DNA from: Streptomyces sp. NBC_00414
GTDB taxonomy: Bacteria; Actinomycetota; Actinomycetes; Streptomycetales; Streptomycetaceae
Assembly (NCBI RefSeq): GCF_036038375.1
Contig: NZ_CP107935.1
Location: forward strand, 6,944,001 to 7,008,000
DNA length: 64,000 bases
Direction of reading: 5' to 3'
The notes beneath the pieces were generated by a model. It did not search any database. It was not told the origin of the DNA and saw only the letters and a program-made list of their open reading frames with translations. The number at the start of each line of letters is the position of its first letter. Position 1 is the stretch's first letter. Shown here piece by piece: positions 35,202-44,699 of the stretch. The translations under genes and the position numbers were made by a program.

Positions 35202-37130
35202 TCAGTCCACCTCCACCACCGCCTGGGCGAACTGTGCCTGGTAGAGGCGCGCGTACGCCCCACCCGCCGCCAGCAGCTCCGCGTGCGCCCCCTGCTCCAC
35301 GATCGCCCCGTCCTCCATGACGAGAATCGTGTCGGCATCGCGAATCGTCGACAGACGGTGAGCGATCACGAACGACGTACGACCGTGCGCGAGCTTCGCC
35401 ATCGCCTTCTGGATGAGCACCTCGGTGCGCGTGTCCACGGAACTCGTCGCCTCGTCGAGGACGAGGATCACCGGATCGGACAGGAACGCCCGCGCGATCG
35501 TGATCAGCTGCTTCTCACCCGCGCTGACCCCGGACCCCTCGTCGTCGATGACGGTGTCGTACCCGTCGGGCAGCGTCCGCACGAAGCGGTCCGCGTGGGC
35601 CGCCCGCGCGGCCTCCTCGATCTCCCCGCGCGTGACCTCGGACGAGGCCCCGTACGCGATGTTCTCCGCGATCGTCCCCCCGAACAGCCAGGTGTCCTGC
35701 AGCACCATGCCGATGGAGGAGCGCAGTTCGTCGCGGGACATCGTGGCGACGTCGACCCCGTCGAGGGTGATCCGCCCGCCCGTGGTCTCGTAGAACCGCA
35801 TCAGCAGGTTCACCAGGGTCGTCTTGCCGGCGCCCGTCGGGCCCACGATCGCGACCGTGTGGCCCGGCTCCACCGACAGCGAGAGGTCCTCGATGAGCGG
35901 CTTCTCCGGGTCGTACCGGAAGGAGACGCCCTCCAGGGCGACCCGGCCCCGCAGCTCCTTCGGACGCGCCCCCGTCACCGGGTCGGCCTCCTGCTCCTCG
36001 GCGTCCAGCAGCTCGAAGATTCGCTCGGCCGAGGCGACTCCGGACTGGACGAGGTTCGCCATGGAGGCGACCTGGGTGAGCGGCATGGAGAACTGCCGGG
36101 AGTACTGGATGAAGGCCTGCACGTCACCGATCGACAGGGAGCCGGAGGCGACCCGCAGCCCGCCGACCACCGCCACCAGCACGTAGTTCAGGTTCGACAC
36201 GAACATCATCAGCGGCTGCATGACACCGCTGTTGAACTGCGCCCGGAACCCGGCCTCGTACAGCTTGTCGTTCTCCTCGGCGAACTGCGCGGCCGACTCG
36301 TCCTGCCGTCCGAAGACCTTCACCAGGTTGTGCCCGGTGTACATCTCCTCGATGTGCGCGTTGAGCTTGCCGGTGGTCCGCCACTGCTGCACGAAGTGCG
36401 GCTGCGACCGCTTGCCCACCCGGGTCGCGACGACGAACGACAGCGGCACGGTGACCAGCGCGACGAGCGCGAGCAGCCAGGACACGTAGAACATCATGAT
36501 CAGCACGCCGACGATGGTCAGCAGCGAGTTCACCAGCTGGCCCATCGACTGCTGGAGGGTCTGCCCGATGTTGTCGATGTCGTTCGTGGCGCGGCTGAGG
36601 ACCTCACCGCGCTGACGCTTGTCGAAGTACGACAGCGGCAGCCGCGACAGCTTGGTCTGCACGTCCTCGCGCATCTTGTACATGGTCAGGTTGACGGCCC
36701 GGTTCACCAGCCGGGTCGCCGTCGCCATCAGCAGACCGGCCAGCAGGAACGCCACCAGCGCGATCCCCAGCACCTCACCGACCGCGTCGAAGTCGATGCC
36801 CTGCCCCGGCGTGAAGTCCGTGCCCGAGAGCATGTCGGCCATGCCGCCTTCGCCGCGCTCCCGCATCGCTGCGAGGGCCTCGGCCTTGGTCTGCCCGGCG
36901 GGCAGCTCACGCCCGACGACCCCGGCGAAGACCAGGTCGGTGGCCCGGCCGAGGATCTTCGGCCCCAGTACCGACAGCCCCACACTGCAGACCACGGCGG
37001 CGAGCATCACGTACAGCGTGGCGCGTTGTGGTTTGAACTGAGCCAGCAGCCGTTTGCCGGACCCCTTGAAATCCATCGAGTGCTGGTCGGGTCCCGACCC
37101 GGCCATCATGCGACCCATGGGCCCGGCCAT
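35202..37130 (-). CDS. ABC exporter half-transporter with canonical ATPase site
   Basis: A 642-residue fused membrane/ATPase protein. N-terminal transmembrane domain with about six helices (from LYVMLAAVVCSVGLSVLGPK) carrying a long extracytoplasmic loop after helix one; ATPase domain with Walker A GPTGAGKTT, signature VSAGEKQ, and Walker B VILVLDEATSSVDTRTEV with the catalytic Glu. It overlaps the partner gene by one base (TGATG at 37130), so the two are made together and likely form a heterodimer exporting lipid, peptide or drug substrates. The substrate is unknown. Confidence 0.94.
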   Translation of the reverse strand: MAGPMGRMMAGSGPDQHSMDFKGSGKRLLAQFKPQRATLYVMLAAVVCSVGLSVLGPKILGRATDLVFAGVVGRELPAGQTKAEALAAMRERGEGGMADMLSGTDFTPGQGIDFDAVGEVLGIALVAFLLAGLLMATATRLVNRAVNLTMYKMREDVQTKLSRLPLSYFDKRQRGEVLSRATNDIDNIGQTLQQSMGQLVNSLLTIVGVLIMMFYVSWLLALVALVTVPLSFVVATRVGKRSQPHFVQQWRTTGKLNAHIEEMYTGHNLVKVFGRQDESAAQFAEENDKLYEAGFRAQFNSGVMQPLMMFVSNLNYVLVAVVGGLRVASGSLSIGDVQAFIQYSRQFSMPLTQVASMANLVQSGVASAERIFELLDAEEQEADPVTGARPKELRGRVALEGVSFRYDPEKPLIEDLSLSVEPGHTVAIVGPTGAGKTTLVNLLMRFYETTGGRITLDGVDVATMSRDELRSSIGMVLQDTWLFGGTIAENIAYGASSEVTRGEIEEAARAAHADRFVRTLPDGYDTVIDDEGSGVSAGEKQLITIARAFLSDPVILVLDEATSSVDTRTEVLIQKAMAKLAHGRTSFVIAHRLSTIRDADTILVMEDGAIVEQGAHAELLAAGGAYARLYQAQFAQAVVEVD

Positions 37131-38863
37131 CAGGCTGCCTCCGCTTCCGTCAGCTGCGAGAGCACGATCTCCCGGTAGGTCTCGTTGTCCGCCATCAGCT
37201 CGTGGTGGCGGCCCGTCCCGACGACCCGGCCCTCGTCGAGGACCACGATCCGGTCGGCGTCGCGGATGGTCGACACCCGCTGGGCGACGATCACCACGGT
37301 CGCCTCGGCGGTCTCCCGCGCGAGCGCTGCACGCAGCGCCGCGTCCGTCGCGTAGTCGAGCGCGGAGAACGAGTCGTCGAAGAGATAGATCTCCGGACGC
37401 TGTACGAGGGTCCGGGCGATGGCGAGCCGCTGCCGCTGACCGCCGGACACGTTCGTACCGCCCTGCGCGATCGTCGCGTCGAGCCCGTTCTCCAGCCCTT
37501 CCACGAAGCCCTTGGCCTGCGCCACCTCCAGCGCGTGCCACAGCTCCTCGTCCGTCGCGTCCGGATTCCCGTACCGGAGATTGGTGGCCACGGTGCCCGC
37601 GAACAGATACGGCTTCTGCGGTACGAGACTCACCGTGCGCGCCAGCAGCCGGGGCTCGATCGTGCGTACGTCGACCCCGTCCACCAGCGCCGCGCCGTCG
37701 GTGGCGTCGAACAGCCGGGGGACCAGGCCGAGCAGGGTCGACTTGCCGCTGCCGGTCGAACCGATCACGGCCGTCGTCTCGCCGGGCAGCGCCACCAGGT
37801 CGACCGCCTTCAGCACCGGCTCCTCGGCGCCCGGGTAGCGGAAGCCCGCCCCGCGCAGCTCCAGATGACCGTGCCGCCGCAGCTCCAGGACGGGAGCCTT
37901 CGGCGGGACCACGCTGCTGGAGGTCTCCAGGACCTCCTGGATGCGCTCGGCGCAGACCTCCGCGCGCGGCACCATCATGAACATGAAGGTGGCCATCATC
38001 ACGGACATCACGATCTGCATCAGATAGGCGAGGAACGCGGTCAGCGCGCCGATCTGCATCCCGCCGCTGTCGATCCGGTGGGCACCGAACCACACCACCG
38101 CGATCGACGAGACGTTCACCACCGTCATGACGATGGGGAACATCAGCGCCAGCATCCGCCCGGTCCCCAGCGACACCTCGGTGAGGTCGGTGTTGGCCTT
38201 CCGGAAGCGCTCCTCCTCGTACGAGTCGCGCACGAAGGCACGGATGACGCGGTTGCCGGTGATCTGCTCGCGCAGCACCCGGTTCACCGTGTCGAGGCGC
38301 ACCTGCATCGTCCGGAACAGCGGCCTCAGCCGGCGCACGATGAGACCGACCGAGATCCCGAGCACCGGTACGACGGCCAGCAGCACCCCGGACAGCGGCA
38401 CGTCCAGGCCGAGCGCCAGCACGATGCCGCCCACACACATGATCGGCGCCGACACCAGCAGCGTGAACGTCATCAGGGCGAGCATCTGCACCTGCTGCAC
38501 GTCGTTCGTCGTGCGGGTGATCAGGGAGGGCGCCCCGAAGTGGCCCAGCTCACGCGCGGAGAACGACTGCACCCGGTCGAAGACGGCGGCCCGGAGGTCG
38601 CGGCCGACCGCGGACGCCGTACGGGCGCCGTAGTAGACGGCGCCGATGTTGCAGACGACCTGCACCAGCGAGATGCCGATCATCAGGGCGCCGAAGGACA
38701 GGATGTATCCCGTGTCGCCCTTCACGACACCGTTGTCGATGATGTCGGCGTTCAGGGTCGGCAGGAAGAGCGTGGCGCAGGTCTGCAGGAACTGCAGCAG
38801 GACGAGCAGGCCGATGGGTTTCTTGTAGGGCGTGAGATAGGTACGCAGAAGTCTTATGAGCAC
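37130..38863 (-). CDS. ABC exporter half-transporter with degenerate catalytic site
   Basis: A 577-residue ABC protein, first in the pair. Six-helix membrane domain (about 1-310) and ATPase domain with Walker A GSTGSGKST and signature NVSGGQRQR. Its Walker B reads IYLFDDSFSALD: the catalytic Glu is Asp, the hallmark of the non-hydrolysing half in asymmetric heterodimers. GTG start at 38863. The upstream gap (38864-39016) is short and may hold the operon promoter. Confidence 0.93.
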   Translation of the reverse strand: MLIRLLRTYLTPYKKPIGLLVLLQFLQTCATLFLPTLNADIIDNGVVKGDTGYILSFGALMIGISLVQVVCNIGAVYYGARTASAVGRDLRAAVFDRVQSFSARELGHFGAPSLITRTTNDVQQVQMLALMTFTLLVSAPIMCVGGIVLALGLDVPLSGVLLAVVPVLGISVGLIVRRLRPLFRTMQVRLDTVNRVLREQITGNRVIRAFVRDSYEEERFRKANTDLTEVSLGTGRMLALMFPIVMTVVNVSSIAVVWFGAHRIDSGGMQIGALTAFLAYLMQIVMSVMMATFMFMMVPRAEVCAERIQEVLETSSSVVPPKAPVLELRRHGHLELRGAGFRYPGAEEPVLKAVDLVALPGETTAVIGSTGSGKSTLLGLVPRLFDATDGAALVDGVDVRTIEPRLLARTVSLVPQKPYLFAGTVATNLRYGNPDATDEELWHALEVAQAKGFVEGLENGLDATIAQGGTNVSGGQRQRLAIARTLVQRPEIYLFDDSFSALDYATDAALRAALARETAEATVVIVAQRVSTIRDADRIVVLDEGRVVGTGRHHELMADNETYREIVLSQLTEAEAA

Positions 38864-38971
38864 GCTGGGTCTCTCGGGGTCGGCGGCGGGGCGGTTGGTT
38901 GCCCTTGGCCCCCATCGTCGAACACTCCCCCGGTGTTACCTCAACTGATTAACCCAAGAGAGGTCCAAGAG

Positions 38972-38990
38972 CGGACCAGGTTTCGGTCCG
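38972..38990 (-). terminator. Short hairpin beyond the FGGY kinase gene
   Basis: CGGACC (38972-38977) and GGTCCG (38985-38990) form a 6-bp stem with a 7-base loop, starting 27 bp past the kinase stop codon. It is the only hairpin in the gap, and it is weak. Confidence 0.4.
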
Positions 38991-39016
38991 AAGTCGTAGG
39001 CCGCCCCCGGACGCCC

Positions 39017-40471
39017 TCAGGACCGGAAGGCTCCCGGGTGCGTCTGGTTGCGCACCGACACGTACTGCTGCCGCACCGCCTGCCCCACCGCCAGCTCCTC
39101 GCCCGGCTCCAGGACCTGCGCCGCCGCGCCCTGCCAGACGGGCGGCAGGCCCGGCTGGATCGTGCCCTGCTGGACACCGAGCGCCCAGGCGGCCTGCCGG
39201 GCCGCGCCGATCGCCGCGTAGTCCGCGGGCTGCGGCACCACGATCTGCGTACCGAGCAGCGCGGGCGCGCACGCCTGCACCGCGCTCAGCTCCGCGGCCT
39301 GGCCGAGCAGGAAGATCCGCCGCACCTCCACGCCCCGCTTGCGCAGCACGTCCAGGGCGTCGGCGAGACCGCACAGCATGCCCTCGAAGGCGGCCCGCGC
39401 CAGGTGCTCGGGCTTCATCGACTCCCGCCGCAGCCCGGCCAGCGTGCCGGCCGTGTGCGGCAGATTCGGCGTCCGCTCACCCTCCAGGTACGGCAGCATG
39501 ACGAGCCCGTGGGAGCCCGGGGTCGACTTCATCGCCAGGTCGGAGAGGGCCTCCAGATCGGGTACGCCCAACAGCTCGGCGGCCCCGCGCAGGGCCCGTA
39601 CGGCATTGAGCGTGGTGACGACCGGCAGGTGCATGCCGGTCGCGTCCGCGAGCGAGGTGATCATTCCGGAGGAGTCGACCAGGGCCTCGTGGTGGACGGC
39701 CATCACGGAACCGGAGGCGCCGAGCGACACCACCGCGTCCCCGAGGCCGATACCGAGCCCGAAGGCCGCCGCCATCGTCTCGCCCGTACCCGCCGAGATC
39801 AGCAGCCCCTCGGGCGTCGTGCCCGCGGCCTCCCACGGTCCGAGCACATCGGGGAGCAACGCCTGATGGCCGAGCGCCAGCTCCACCAGATCCGGCCGGT
39901 ACGCGCCGGTCGCCGCCGACCAGTAGCCGGTGCTGGAGGCGCCGCCCCGGTCGGTGGTCCGCCGTGCGGGCCTGCCGAGCAGCTGCCACACCAGCCAGTC
40001 GTGCGCCTGGAGCAGTGACGCGGTGCGCGCCGCCGCCTCGGGTTCGGTCCTCGCGAGCCAGCGCAGCTTCGTCACGGGCTGCGCGGCCTGCGGCACCGAT
40101 CCCACGGCCTGCGCCCAGGCCTCCCGCCCGCCGAGCGCGTCCACGAGATCGGCGGCGGCGACCTGGGCACGCTTGTCCCCGCCGACCATCGCCGGGCGGA
40201 TGGTGTTCCCCTGGCTGTCTACGGGGACGAGCCCGTTCTGCTGTGCGGACACGCCGATGGCCTGAACGCCCTCCAGGAGCCCGCCGCCCGCGGCCTCGCC
40301 CAGGGAGAGCAGCCAGGCCTGCGGGTCGACGTCCGAGGGCCGGGAGCCCTCTGCAGGGCCGTCCATCGGATGCGGGGCATACCCCTGCCGGAGTACGGCT
40401 CCGCTGTCCGCGTCGCAGACGACGATGCGTGTGAAATCGGGCGAACTGTCCAGCCCGGCGACTATCCCCAT
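39017..40471 (-). CDS. FGGY-family carbohydrate kinase, xylulokinase-like
   Basis: A 484-residue sugar kinase of the actin/hexokinase fold. The N-terminal phosphate loop is GLDSSPDFTRIVVCD; substrate domain with SAQQNGLVPVD and YWSAATGAY; C-terminal nucleotide domain with SLGASGSVMAVH, LPYLEGERTPN and FLLGQAAE. Xylulose is the likeliest substrate, but no isomerase or transporter is near. In the last motif the usual GGG is replaced by GQA, so its activity deserves a check. ATG 40471 starts the fold. Between it and the next gene lies a decayed copy of the dispersed repeat (about 40556-40612). Confidence 0.85.
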   Translation of the reverse strand: MGIVAGLDSSPDFTRIVVCDADSGAVLRQGYAPHPMDGPAEGSRPSDVDPQAWLLSLGEAAGGGLLEGVQAIGVSAQQNGLVPVDSQGNTIRPAMVGGDKRAQVAAADLVDALGGREAWAQAVGSVPQAAQPVTKLRWLARTEPEAAARTASLLQAHDWLVWQLLGRPARRTTDRGGASSTGYWSAATGAYRPDLVELALGHQALLPDVLGPWEAAGTTPEGLLISAGTGETMAAAFGLGIGLGDAVVSLGASGSVMAVHHEALVDSSGMITSLADATGMHLPVVTTLNAVRALRGAAELLGVPDLEALSDLAMKSTPGSHGLVMLPYLEGERTPNLPHTAGTLAGLRRESMKPEHLARAAFEGMLCGLADALDVLRKRGVEVRRIFLLGQAAELSAVQACAPALLGTQIVVPQPADYAAIGAARQAAWALGVQQGTIQPGLPPVWQGAAAQVLEPGEELAVGQAVRQQYVSVRNQTHPGAFRS

Positions 40472-40645
40472 GGCGGAAATTCTGCCGTATCGCCGCGCCG
40501 GCTCGGGCCGTGGGCGTCGTCGGGGTGCCTGTCGTCCTTCGTCTGCGGCTCCGTCGTGGCTGGTCGCGCCCGCGCGGCGGAGCCGCAAATGTCACAGCCC
40601 CGCGCCCTTCGGGTGGGGGGACCGATCCCGGGCCGGAGAGGGCGG

Positions 40646-40954
40646 CTAGGTGTTGCTCGTGCCCCAGTCGTCCTCGGTGCGGGTGCCGTTCGCGTTGCGC
40701 TCACGCAGGGAGCGCACCCGCTCGGAGACCGAGTCGGGAACCCGGTCACCGACCTTCTCGCTCACCACGTGGTACGCCTTGCCCGCGAACTGCCGGCCCT
40801 GCTGGGCCGCCGACTCGGCGGTGTTGCGCACCGCCGGGTTCTGCGAGACCTGCCGGGCGGTCTTCCTGAGCTGTTCGTAGCGCTCGCGCCCGGCCCGTGT
40901 GCCGAGCACGTATCCCAGAGCCAGTCCGACGACGAACGTGAGCCGGTAGCGCAT
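40646..40954 (-). CDS. Small YtxH-like membrane-associated protein
   Basis: A 102-residue protein with one N-terminal hydrophobic segment (about 4-18, ending GYVLGTRAGRERYEQL) followed by a charged, probably helical region with AESAAQQGRQFAG and EKVGDRVPDSVSERV. The short helix followed by GTRAGRERYEQ is characteristic of YtxH-type proteins in actinomycetes; function unknown. ATG 40954 has GGAAGG upstream. It reads away from the tRNA cluster. Confidence 0.8.
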   Translation of the reverse strand: MRYRLTFVVGLALGYVLGTRAGRERYEQLRKTARQVSQNPAVRNTAESAAQQGRQFAGKAYHVVSEKVGDRVPDSVSERVRSLRERNANGTRTEDDWGTSNT

Positions 40955-41119
40955 TGGGGCCACCCTTCCTCTTGTGAGTCGGTTGTTTGCGGCGGCGTCG
41001 GTTGCAGGCGGGTTACCGATTGGCGGAGCACCCCCCTGCTTGCGCTAATGTATGTGTCGCAGCGAGCGCACGCCCTCTGGCGAATACCCAGGGAGCTACG
41101 TTCGATGCAAACGAGGCAA

Positions 41120-41192
41120 TCCCCTGTAGCTCAATTGGCAGAGCAGCCGGCTGTTAACCGGCAGGTTACTGGTTCGAGTCCAGTCGGGGGAG
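41120..41192 (+). tRNA. tRNA-Asn (GTT)
   Basis: 73-base cloverleaf. Acceptor arms TCCCCTG/CGGGGGA, D arm with AATTGGCAGAG, anticodon loop CTGTTAA with anticodon at 41153-41155, T arm GGTTCGAGTCC, discriminator G. CCA is not encoded. It is nearly identical to the tRNA that follows six bases later. Confidence 0.97.
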
Positions 41193-41198
41193 CTTCGA

Positions 41199-41271
41199 TC
41201 TTCCGTAGCTCAATTGGCAGAGCAGCCGGCTGTTAACCGGCAGGTTACTGGTTCGAGTCCAGTCGGGAGAG
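41199..41271 (+). tRNA. tRNA-Asn (GTT), second copy
   Basis: 73 bases, with D, anticodon and T arms identical to the first copy; only the acceptor differs (TCTTCCG/CGGGAGA, including one G-U pair). Anticodon 41232-41234. CCA is not encoded. The six-base spacing implies one transcript for both, by tandem duplication. Confidence 0.96.
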
Positions 41272-41448
41272 CACTGAGAATCAGGACCCCATGGACCCCA
41301 TCGGGGTCCTTTTTCATGCCCGCGGGAACCGCTGCGTCCCAGGTGGGGTCCTTGAGGGCAGGCGAAGTCGACCATCCGAAGCAGGAGATCGTATGAGCGG
41401 CTATGCTGCGGCAGACGGCGCGCACACATGTGCGCGACGCGCCGTAAT

Positions 41449-41525
41449 GGGGCGGTAGCTCAGCCGGTTAGAGCAGCGGACTCATAATCCGCCGGCCGTG
41501 GGTTCGAGTCCCACCCGCCCCACCA
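41449..41525 (+). tRNA. tRNA with CAT anticodon, probably tRNA-Ile2 (elongator Met possible)
   Basis: 77 bases including an encoded CCA. Acceptor GGGGCGG/CCGCCCC; anticodon loop CTCATAA. The anticodon stem GCGGA/TCCGC and variable loop resemble bacterial tRNA-Ile2, in which C34 becomes lysidine and reads AUA, more than elongator tRNA-Met; it is not the initiator type. The 177 bp between it and the Asn pair hold no gene. Confidence 0.9.
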
Positions 41526-41914
41526 GCGCTACGCGTGGAGAAACGATCTGACCAGCAACTTCGCTGGAGGATCGGGCGAGTTGAGGGCTCCTGGAGGCCC
41601 TCCTCGATCACGGTTTCATGATTGACGGGACCACTCTGCGGCGACGCCTTCGGGCACATCGGGCATGAGTCGTGCGGGGCTGAGCCCCTCGGACCGGCCC
41701 TCCGCGCGCGGCCCTCGCGTCGCCCGGATCCGTGGGCCGGGTCGGCGGCGAGGCGCCGAACTCCACGCCGTTCGGCGCACGCGCGTCCACTGCGGGAAGG
41801 CACGGCTGATCGGTGCCCCCAGGACGGCCTTGCTCCGTTCGGGGGCACATTCGCGCGAACGACGAGCCCATGACCCGGTGGCCGGCGCTCACGCGCAGTC
41901 GACGTGACCGACGG
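41526..41914. other. Gene-free stretch after the tRNA cluster
   Basis: 389 bp without a convincing gene. A hairpin GAGGGC/GCCCTC (41583-41588 and 41597-41602) could end the tRNA transcript. Short open frames here lack ribosome sites and Streptomyces codon bias. No att-like duplication of the tRNA 3' end is seen. Confidence 0.6.
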
Positions 41915-43612
41915 TCAAAGGGGGGCCTGCCAGGTCGTCGTGGCCTCCCGCCGGCCGGAGCCGTCCGCCGTGCCCTCTGCCGTGTCGCCCGCGGGGCCGT
42001 CCGTCCCGTCGTCGGCGGACACCTTGAGGCGTACCCCCGGGCGGCCGTCCGGCAGCCGCACCGTCGCGTCGACCGTGACCCCGACCCTGGTCGTCCCGGA
42101 GCGGCGTGACGCGGTGGCGAGGGCGCCTCTGAGGGCGCTGAGGAGGTGTCCTGCCACCGCGTCCGGGATACGGGTGTCGACGGGTCCGGTGAACTGGACC
42201 GACGGCTGGACGCCGAGGACCGCCGCCGCGCCCGCCGTCTCGCGGAGCACCTTGCCCCGGAAGCTCGTCGGGGCGTCCGCGGGCGGCTGCTGCAGGGCGA
42301 AGATCGCCGTACGGACCTCCTGGACGGTCGACCTGAGTTCGTCGACGGCCCGGCCGAGCGTCGCGTGGACCTCCGCGTCCCGCTCCTCCGCGGCCGTACG
42401 GCGCTGTGTGGACTCCAGCATCATGCCGGTGGCGAAGAGCCGCTGGACGACCAGGTCGTGCAGGTCACGGGCGATCCGGTCGCGGTCCTCGAAGACGGCG
42501 AGGCGCTCCCGGCGCTGCTGCGCGTCGGCCAGCACCAGCGCCAGAGCGGCCTGCGAGGCGAACTGCGTGGCCAGCAGCTTCTCGGCGGGGCTGTACGGGG
42601 GATCGCCGCGCCGGCGCGGGAGGGCGAGGGTGCCGATGAGCCGGCCCCCGGCCTGCAGCGGCAGCATCATGCTCGGCCCGAACCGGTGCCGTACCGGGGT
42701 CGTCATACGCGCGTCGGTCGCCGAGTCGTCGAGGAACACCGGCTCGCCGCCGAGCAGTTGTTCAAGGACCGCGCTGCCCGGCGCGATCGTCGTACCGACC
42801 AGGCCGCCCCGGCCGTCCGGCGCCGACGCCGTGACGATCTCCATGCCGCCCTCGTCCGTCGGCTGGAGGATCACCCCCGCCGACGCGTCGGCGAGGACGC
42901 GGGCGCGCTCGGCGACCGTCATCAGCGCGTCGGCCGCCGCCTCGCCGGCGAGCAGCGCCGTCGTCACGGCCGCCGCGCCCTCGATCCAGCGCTCCCGCCG
43001 GCGGGCCGTCTCGTACAGGCGGGCGTTCTCGATCGCGATGCCCGCCTGCGCGGCCAGCAGACGTGTCACCTGCTCGTCCTCGGCGGTGAAGGGGCCACCG
43101 CGCTTCTCGGTGAGGTAGAGGTTGCCGTACACCTCGTCCTGTACGAGCAGGGGGACGCCGAGGAAGCTGTGCATCTCCGGATGGCCGGGCGGGACGCCGC
43201 ACGAGCGCGGGTCGGCGGTCAGGTCGGTGAGCCTGAGCGGCGCGGACTCGTGGACGACCGCGCCGAGCAGGCCCCGGCGCCCGCTGGGCGGACGCTCGAT
43301 ACGTGCCCGCTCGGACTCCGTCAGCCCGGCCGTGCAGAACTCCGCCAGGCCGCTGTCGCCCGGGGCGAGCACGCTCAGCGCCGCGTACCGGGCACCGGTC
43401 AGCGCGGCCGCGTTCTCCACGATGCGCTGCAGCGTGCCGCGCAGTTCGAGATCGCTGCCGACACCGAGGACGGCTTCGAGCAGGCGGGGGAGTGGGAGGG
43501 AGAGGCCGTGGGAGTCCTGGGGCTCTGACGGCCCCGACGGTCCCGGGGACTCCGAGTGGTCCTCGGAAGCCGTGGGGCCCGTGGGGTTCGGGGGGTCCGT
43601 GGGTTCTGGCAT
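41915..43612 (-). CDS. GAF-domain sensor kinase with degenerate ATPase domain
   Basis: A 565-residue cytoplasmic DevS-like protein. Ser/Pro-rich N-terminus, GAF 1 (about 55-200; ALTGARYAALSVL, LGVPLLVQDEVYGNLYLTEK), GAF 2 (about 225-370), and a HisKA_3 helix with the phosphoacceptor His in DRDRIARDLHDLVVQRLF (about residue 386). The ATPase domain is broken: the N-box Asn is missing (SALRGALATASRR), DDGTDGP replaces DxGxG, and no second glycine box follows before the short Gly/Thr-rich tail. Autophosphorylation is unlikely; it may act by signal binding or dimerisation. It is followed on the same strand by nothing coupled. Confidence 0.88.
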   Translation of the reverse strand: MPEPTDPPNPTGPTASEDHSESPGPSGPSEPQDSHGLSLPLPRLLEAVLGVGSDLELRGTLQRIVENAAALTGARYAALSVLAPGDSGLAEFCTAGLTESERARIERPPSGRRGLLGAVVHESAPLRLTDLTADPRSCGVPPGHPEMHSFLGVPLLVQDEVYGNLYLTEKRGGPFTAEDEQVTRLLAAQAGIAIENARLYETARRRERWIEGAAAVTTALLAGEAAADALMTVAERARVLADASAGVILQPTDEGGMEIVTASAPDGRGGLVGTTIAPGSAVLEQLLGGEPVFLDDSATDARMTTPVRHRFGPSMMLPLQAGGRLIGTLALPRRRGDPPYSPAEKLLATQFASQAALALVLADAQQRRERLAVFEDRDRIARDLHDLVVQRLFATGMMLESTQRRTAAEERDAEVHATLGRAVDELRSTVQEVRTAIFALQQPPADAPTSFRGKVLRETAGAAAVLGVQPSVQFTGPVDTRIPDAVAGHLLSALRGALATASRRSGTTRVGVTVDATVRLPDGRPGVRLKVSADDGTDGPAGDTAEGTADGSGRREATTTWQAPL

Positions 43613-43661
43613 GGGTGGTGGCGGGGCTCTGGGGTTCGTGCCTGCCGTTCCGTGCGGGCGG

Positions 43662-44699
43662 TCAGCCGGCTGTCGAGTCGAGGACCAGCGGCTCGATCCT
43701 GCCCTCCAGCATCGCGCCGAGGCCGAGGACCGCGCACACGTCGGGCCGTTCGGCGATGTGCACCGGCATCCCCGTCGCCTGCCGCAGCATCTGGTCGAGG
43801 CCCGGCAGCAGCGCGCTCCCGCCGACCATCATGATCCCGCGGTCCACCAGGTCGGCCACCAGGTCCGGCGGGCAGGCGCGCAGCACCTTGCCGATGCCGT
43901 CGAGCACGGCGGTCAGCGGGGTCTGGATGGCGTCGCGCACGGCGGCGGTGTCGACCTGTACGGAACGGGCGAGGCCGGTGGCCACGTCCCGGCCGTGGAT
44001 CTCGGTGGACGTCGGCCCCTGCGAGGTGAGGCCGTTGCCGGAGAGGGCGAGCTGCAGGGGGCGTACGGACTGCGAGGGGAGCATCAACTCGTGGTGGTGG
44101 CGCAGGTGCTGGACGATCGCGTGGTCGATGGCCTCGCCGCCCACGGGGATGCGTTCGGCGGTGACGATCGAGCCGAGCGACAGCACGGCGACCTGGGTGG
44201 CGGCGGCCCCGCACACCATGATCATGGTGGCCTCGGGGCGTTCCACGGGCAGTCCGCAGCCGACTCCGGCGGCGATGAGCGTGTCGACCAGCTCGACGCG
44301 CCGGGCGCCGAGGCCGACGAGCGTCTCGATCGTGGCGCGCTGGGCCAGCGGGTCGGAGTCGTGCGGGGTGCAGGCGGCGGCCCGGAGCAGGGGCTTGCGG
44401 CGCAGGGCGCGGCGGACCTTGTCGCCGAGGAGCTGGCGCAGCATGCGCTGGGCCATCTCGATGTCGACGACCGTGCCGCCGGAGACGGGGCGTACGACAC
44501 GGATGTAGTGGGGGGTGCGGCCCGTCATCTTCTCGGCGAACTCACCGACCGCGATCAGGGCGCCGGTCCTCGTGTTCACCGCGGCGACGCTGGGCTGGTC
44601 GACGACCAGCCCGGCCCCCTTCACGAAGACACGGGTCCTGGCCGCTCCCAGGTCGACGGCGAAATGGCAGCGGCGCAACTGCTCCAGACTGGCGGTCAT
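43662..44699 (-). CDS. mbl: MreB-like protein (Mbl)
   Basis: A 345-residue actin-fold protein. The N-terminal phosphate loop is FAVDLGAARTRVFVKG, followed by VDQPSVAAV as in MreB; RPVSGGTVVDIEMAQRMLRQLL and the C-terminal nucleotide loop IMMVGGSALLPGLDQML are conserved. It is diverged from canonical MreB, matching the third MreB-type paralogue of Streptomyces (Mbl), which acts with MreB in spore wall assembly. ATG 44699 precedes the fold. The GAF kinase gene follows 49 bp downstream on the same strand. Confidence 0.88.
   Translation of the reverse strand: MTASLEQLRRCHFAVDLGAARTRVFVKGAGLVVDQPSVAAVNTRTGALIAVGEFAEKMTGRTPHYIRVVRPVSGGTVVDIEMAQRMLRQLLGDKVRRALRRKPLLRAAACTPHDSDPLAQRATIETLVGLGARRVELVDTLIAAGVGCGLPVERPEATMIMVCGAAATQVAVLSLGSIVTAERIPVGGEAIDHAIVQHLRHHHELMLPSQSVRPLQLALSGNGLTSQGPTSTEIHGRDVATGLARSVQVDTAAVRDAIQTPLTAVLDGIGKVLRACPPDLVADLVDRGIMMVGGSALLPGLDQMLRQATGMPVHIAERPDVCAVLGLGAMLEGRIEPLVLDSTAG

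Noticed and set aside
41166..41429. Short open frame on the - strand with a TRTSNLP motif
   Set aside because: It is the antisense translation of the tRNA-Asn genes, a familiar annotation artefact.
41120..41525. Integrative-element attachment site at the tRNA cluster
   Set aside because: No integrase gene and no repeat of a tRNA 3' end nearby. The near-identical Asn tRNAs are a tandem gene duplication.
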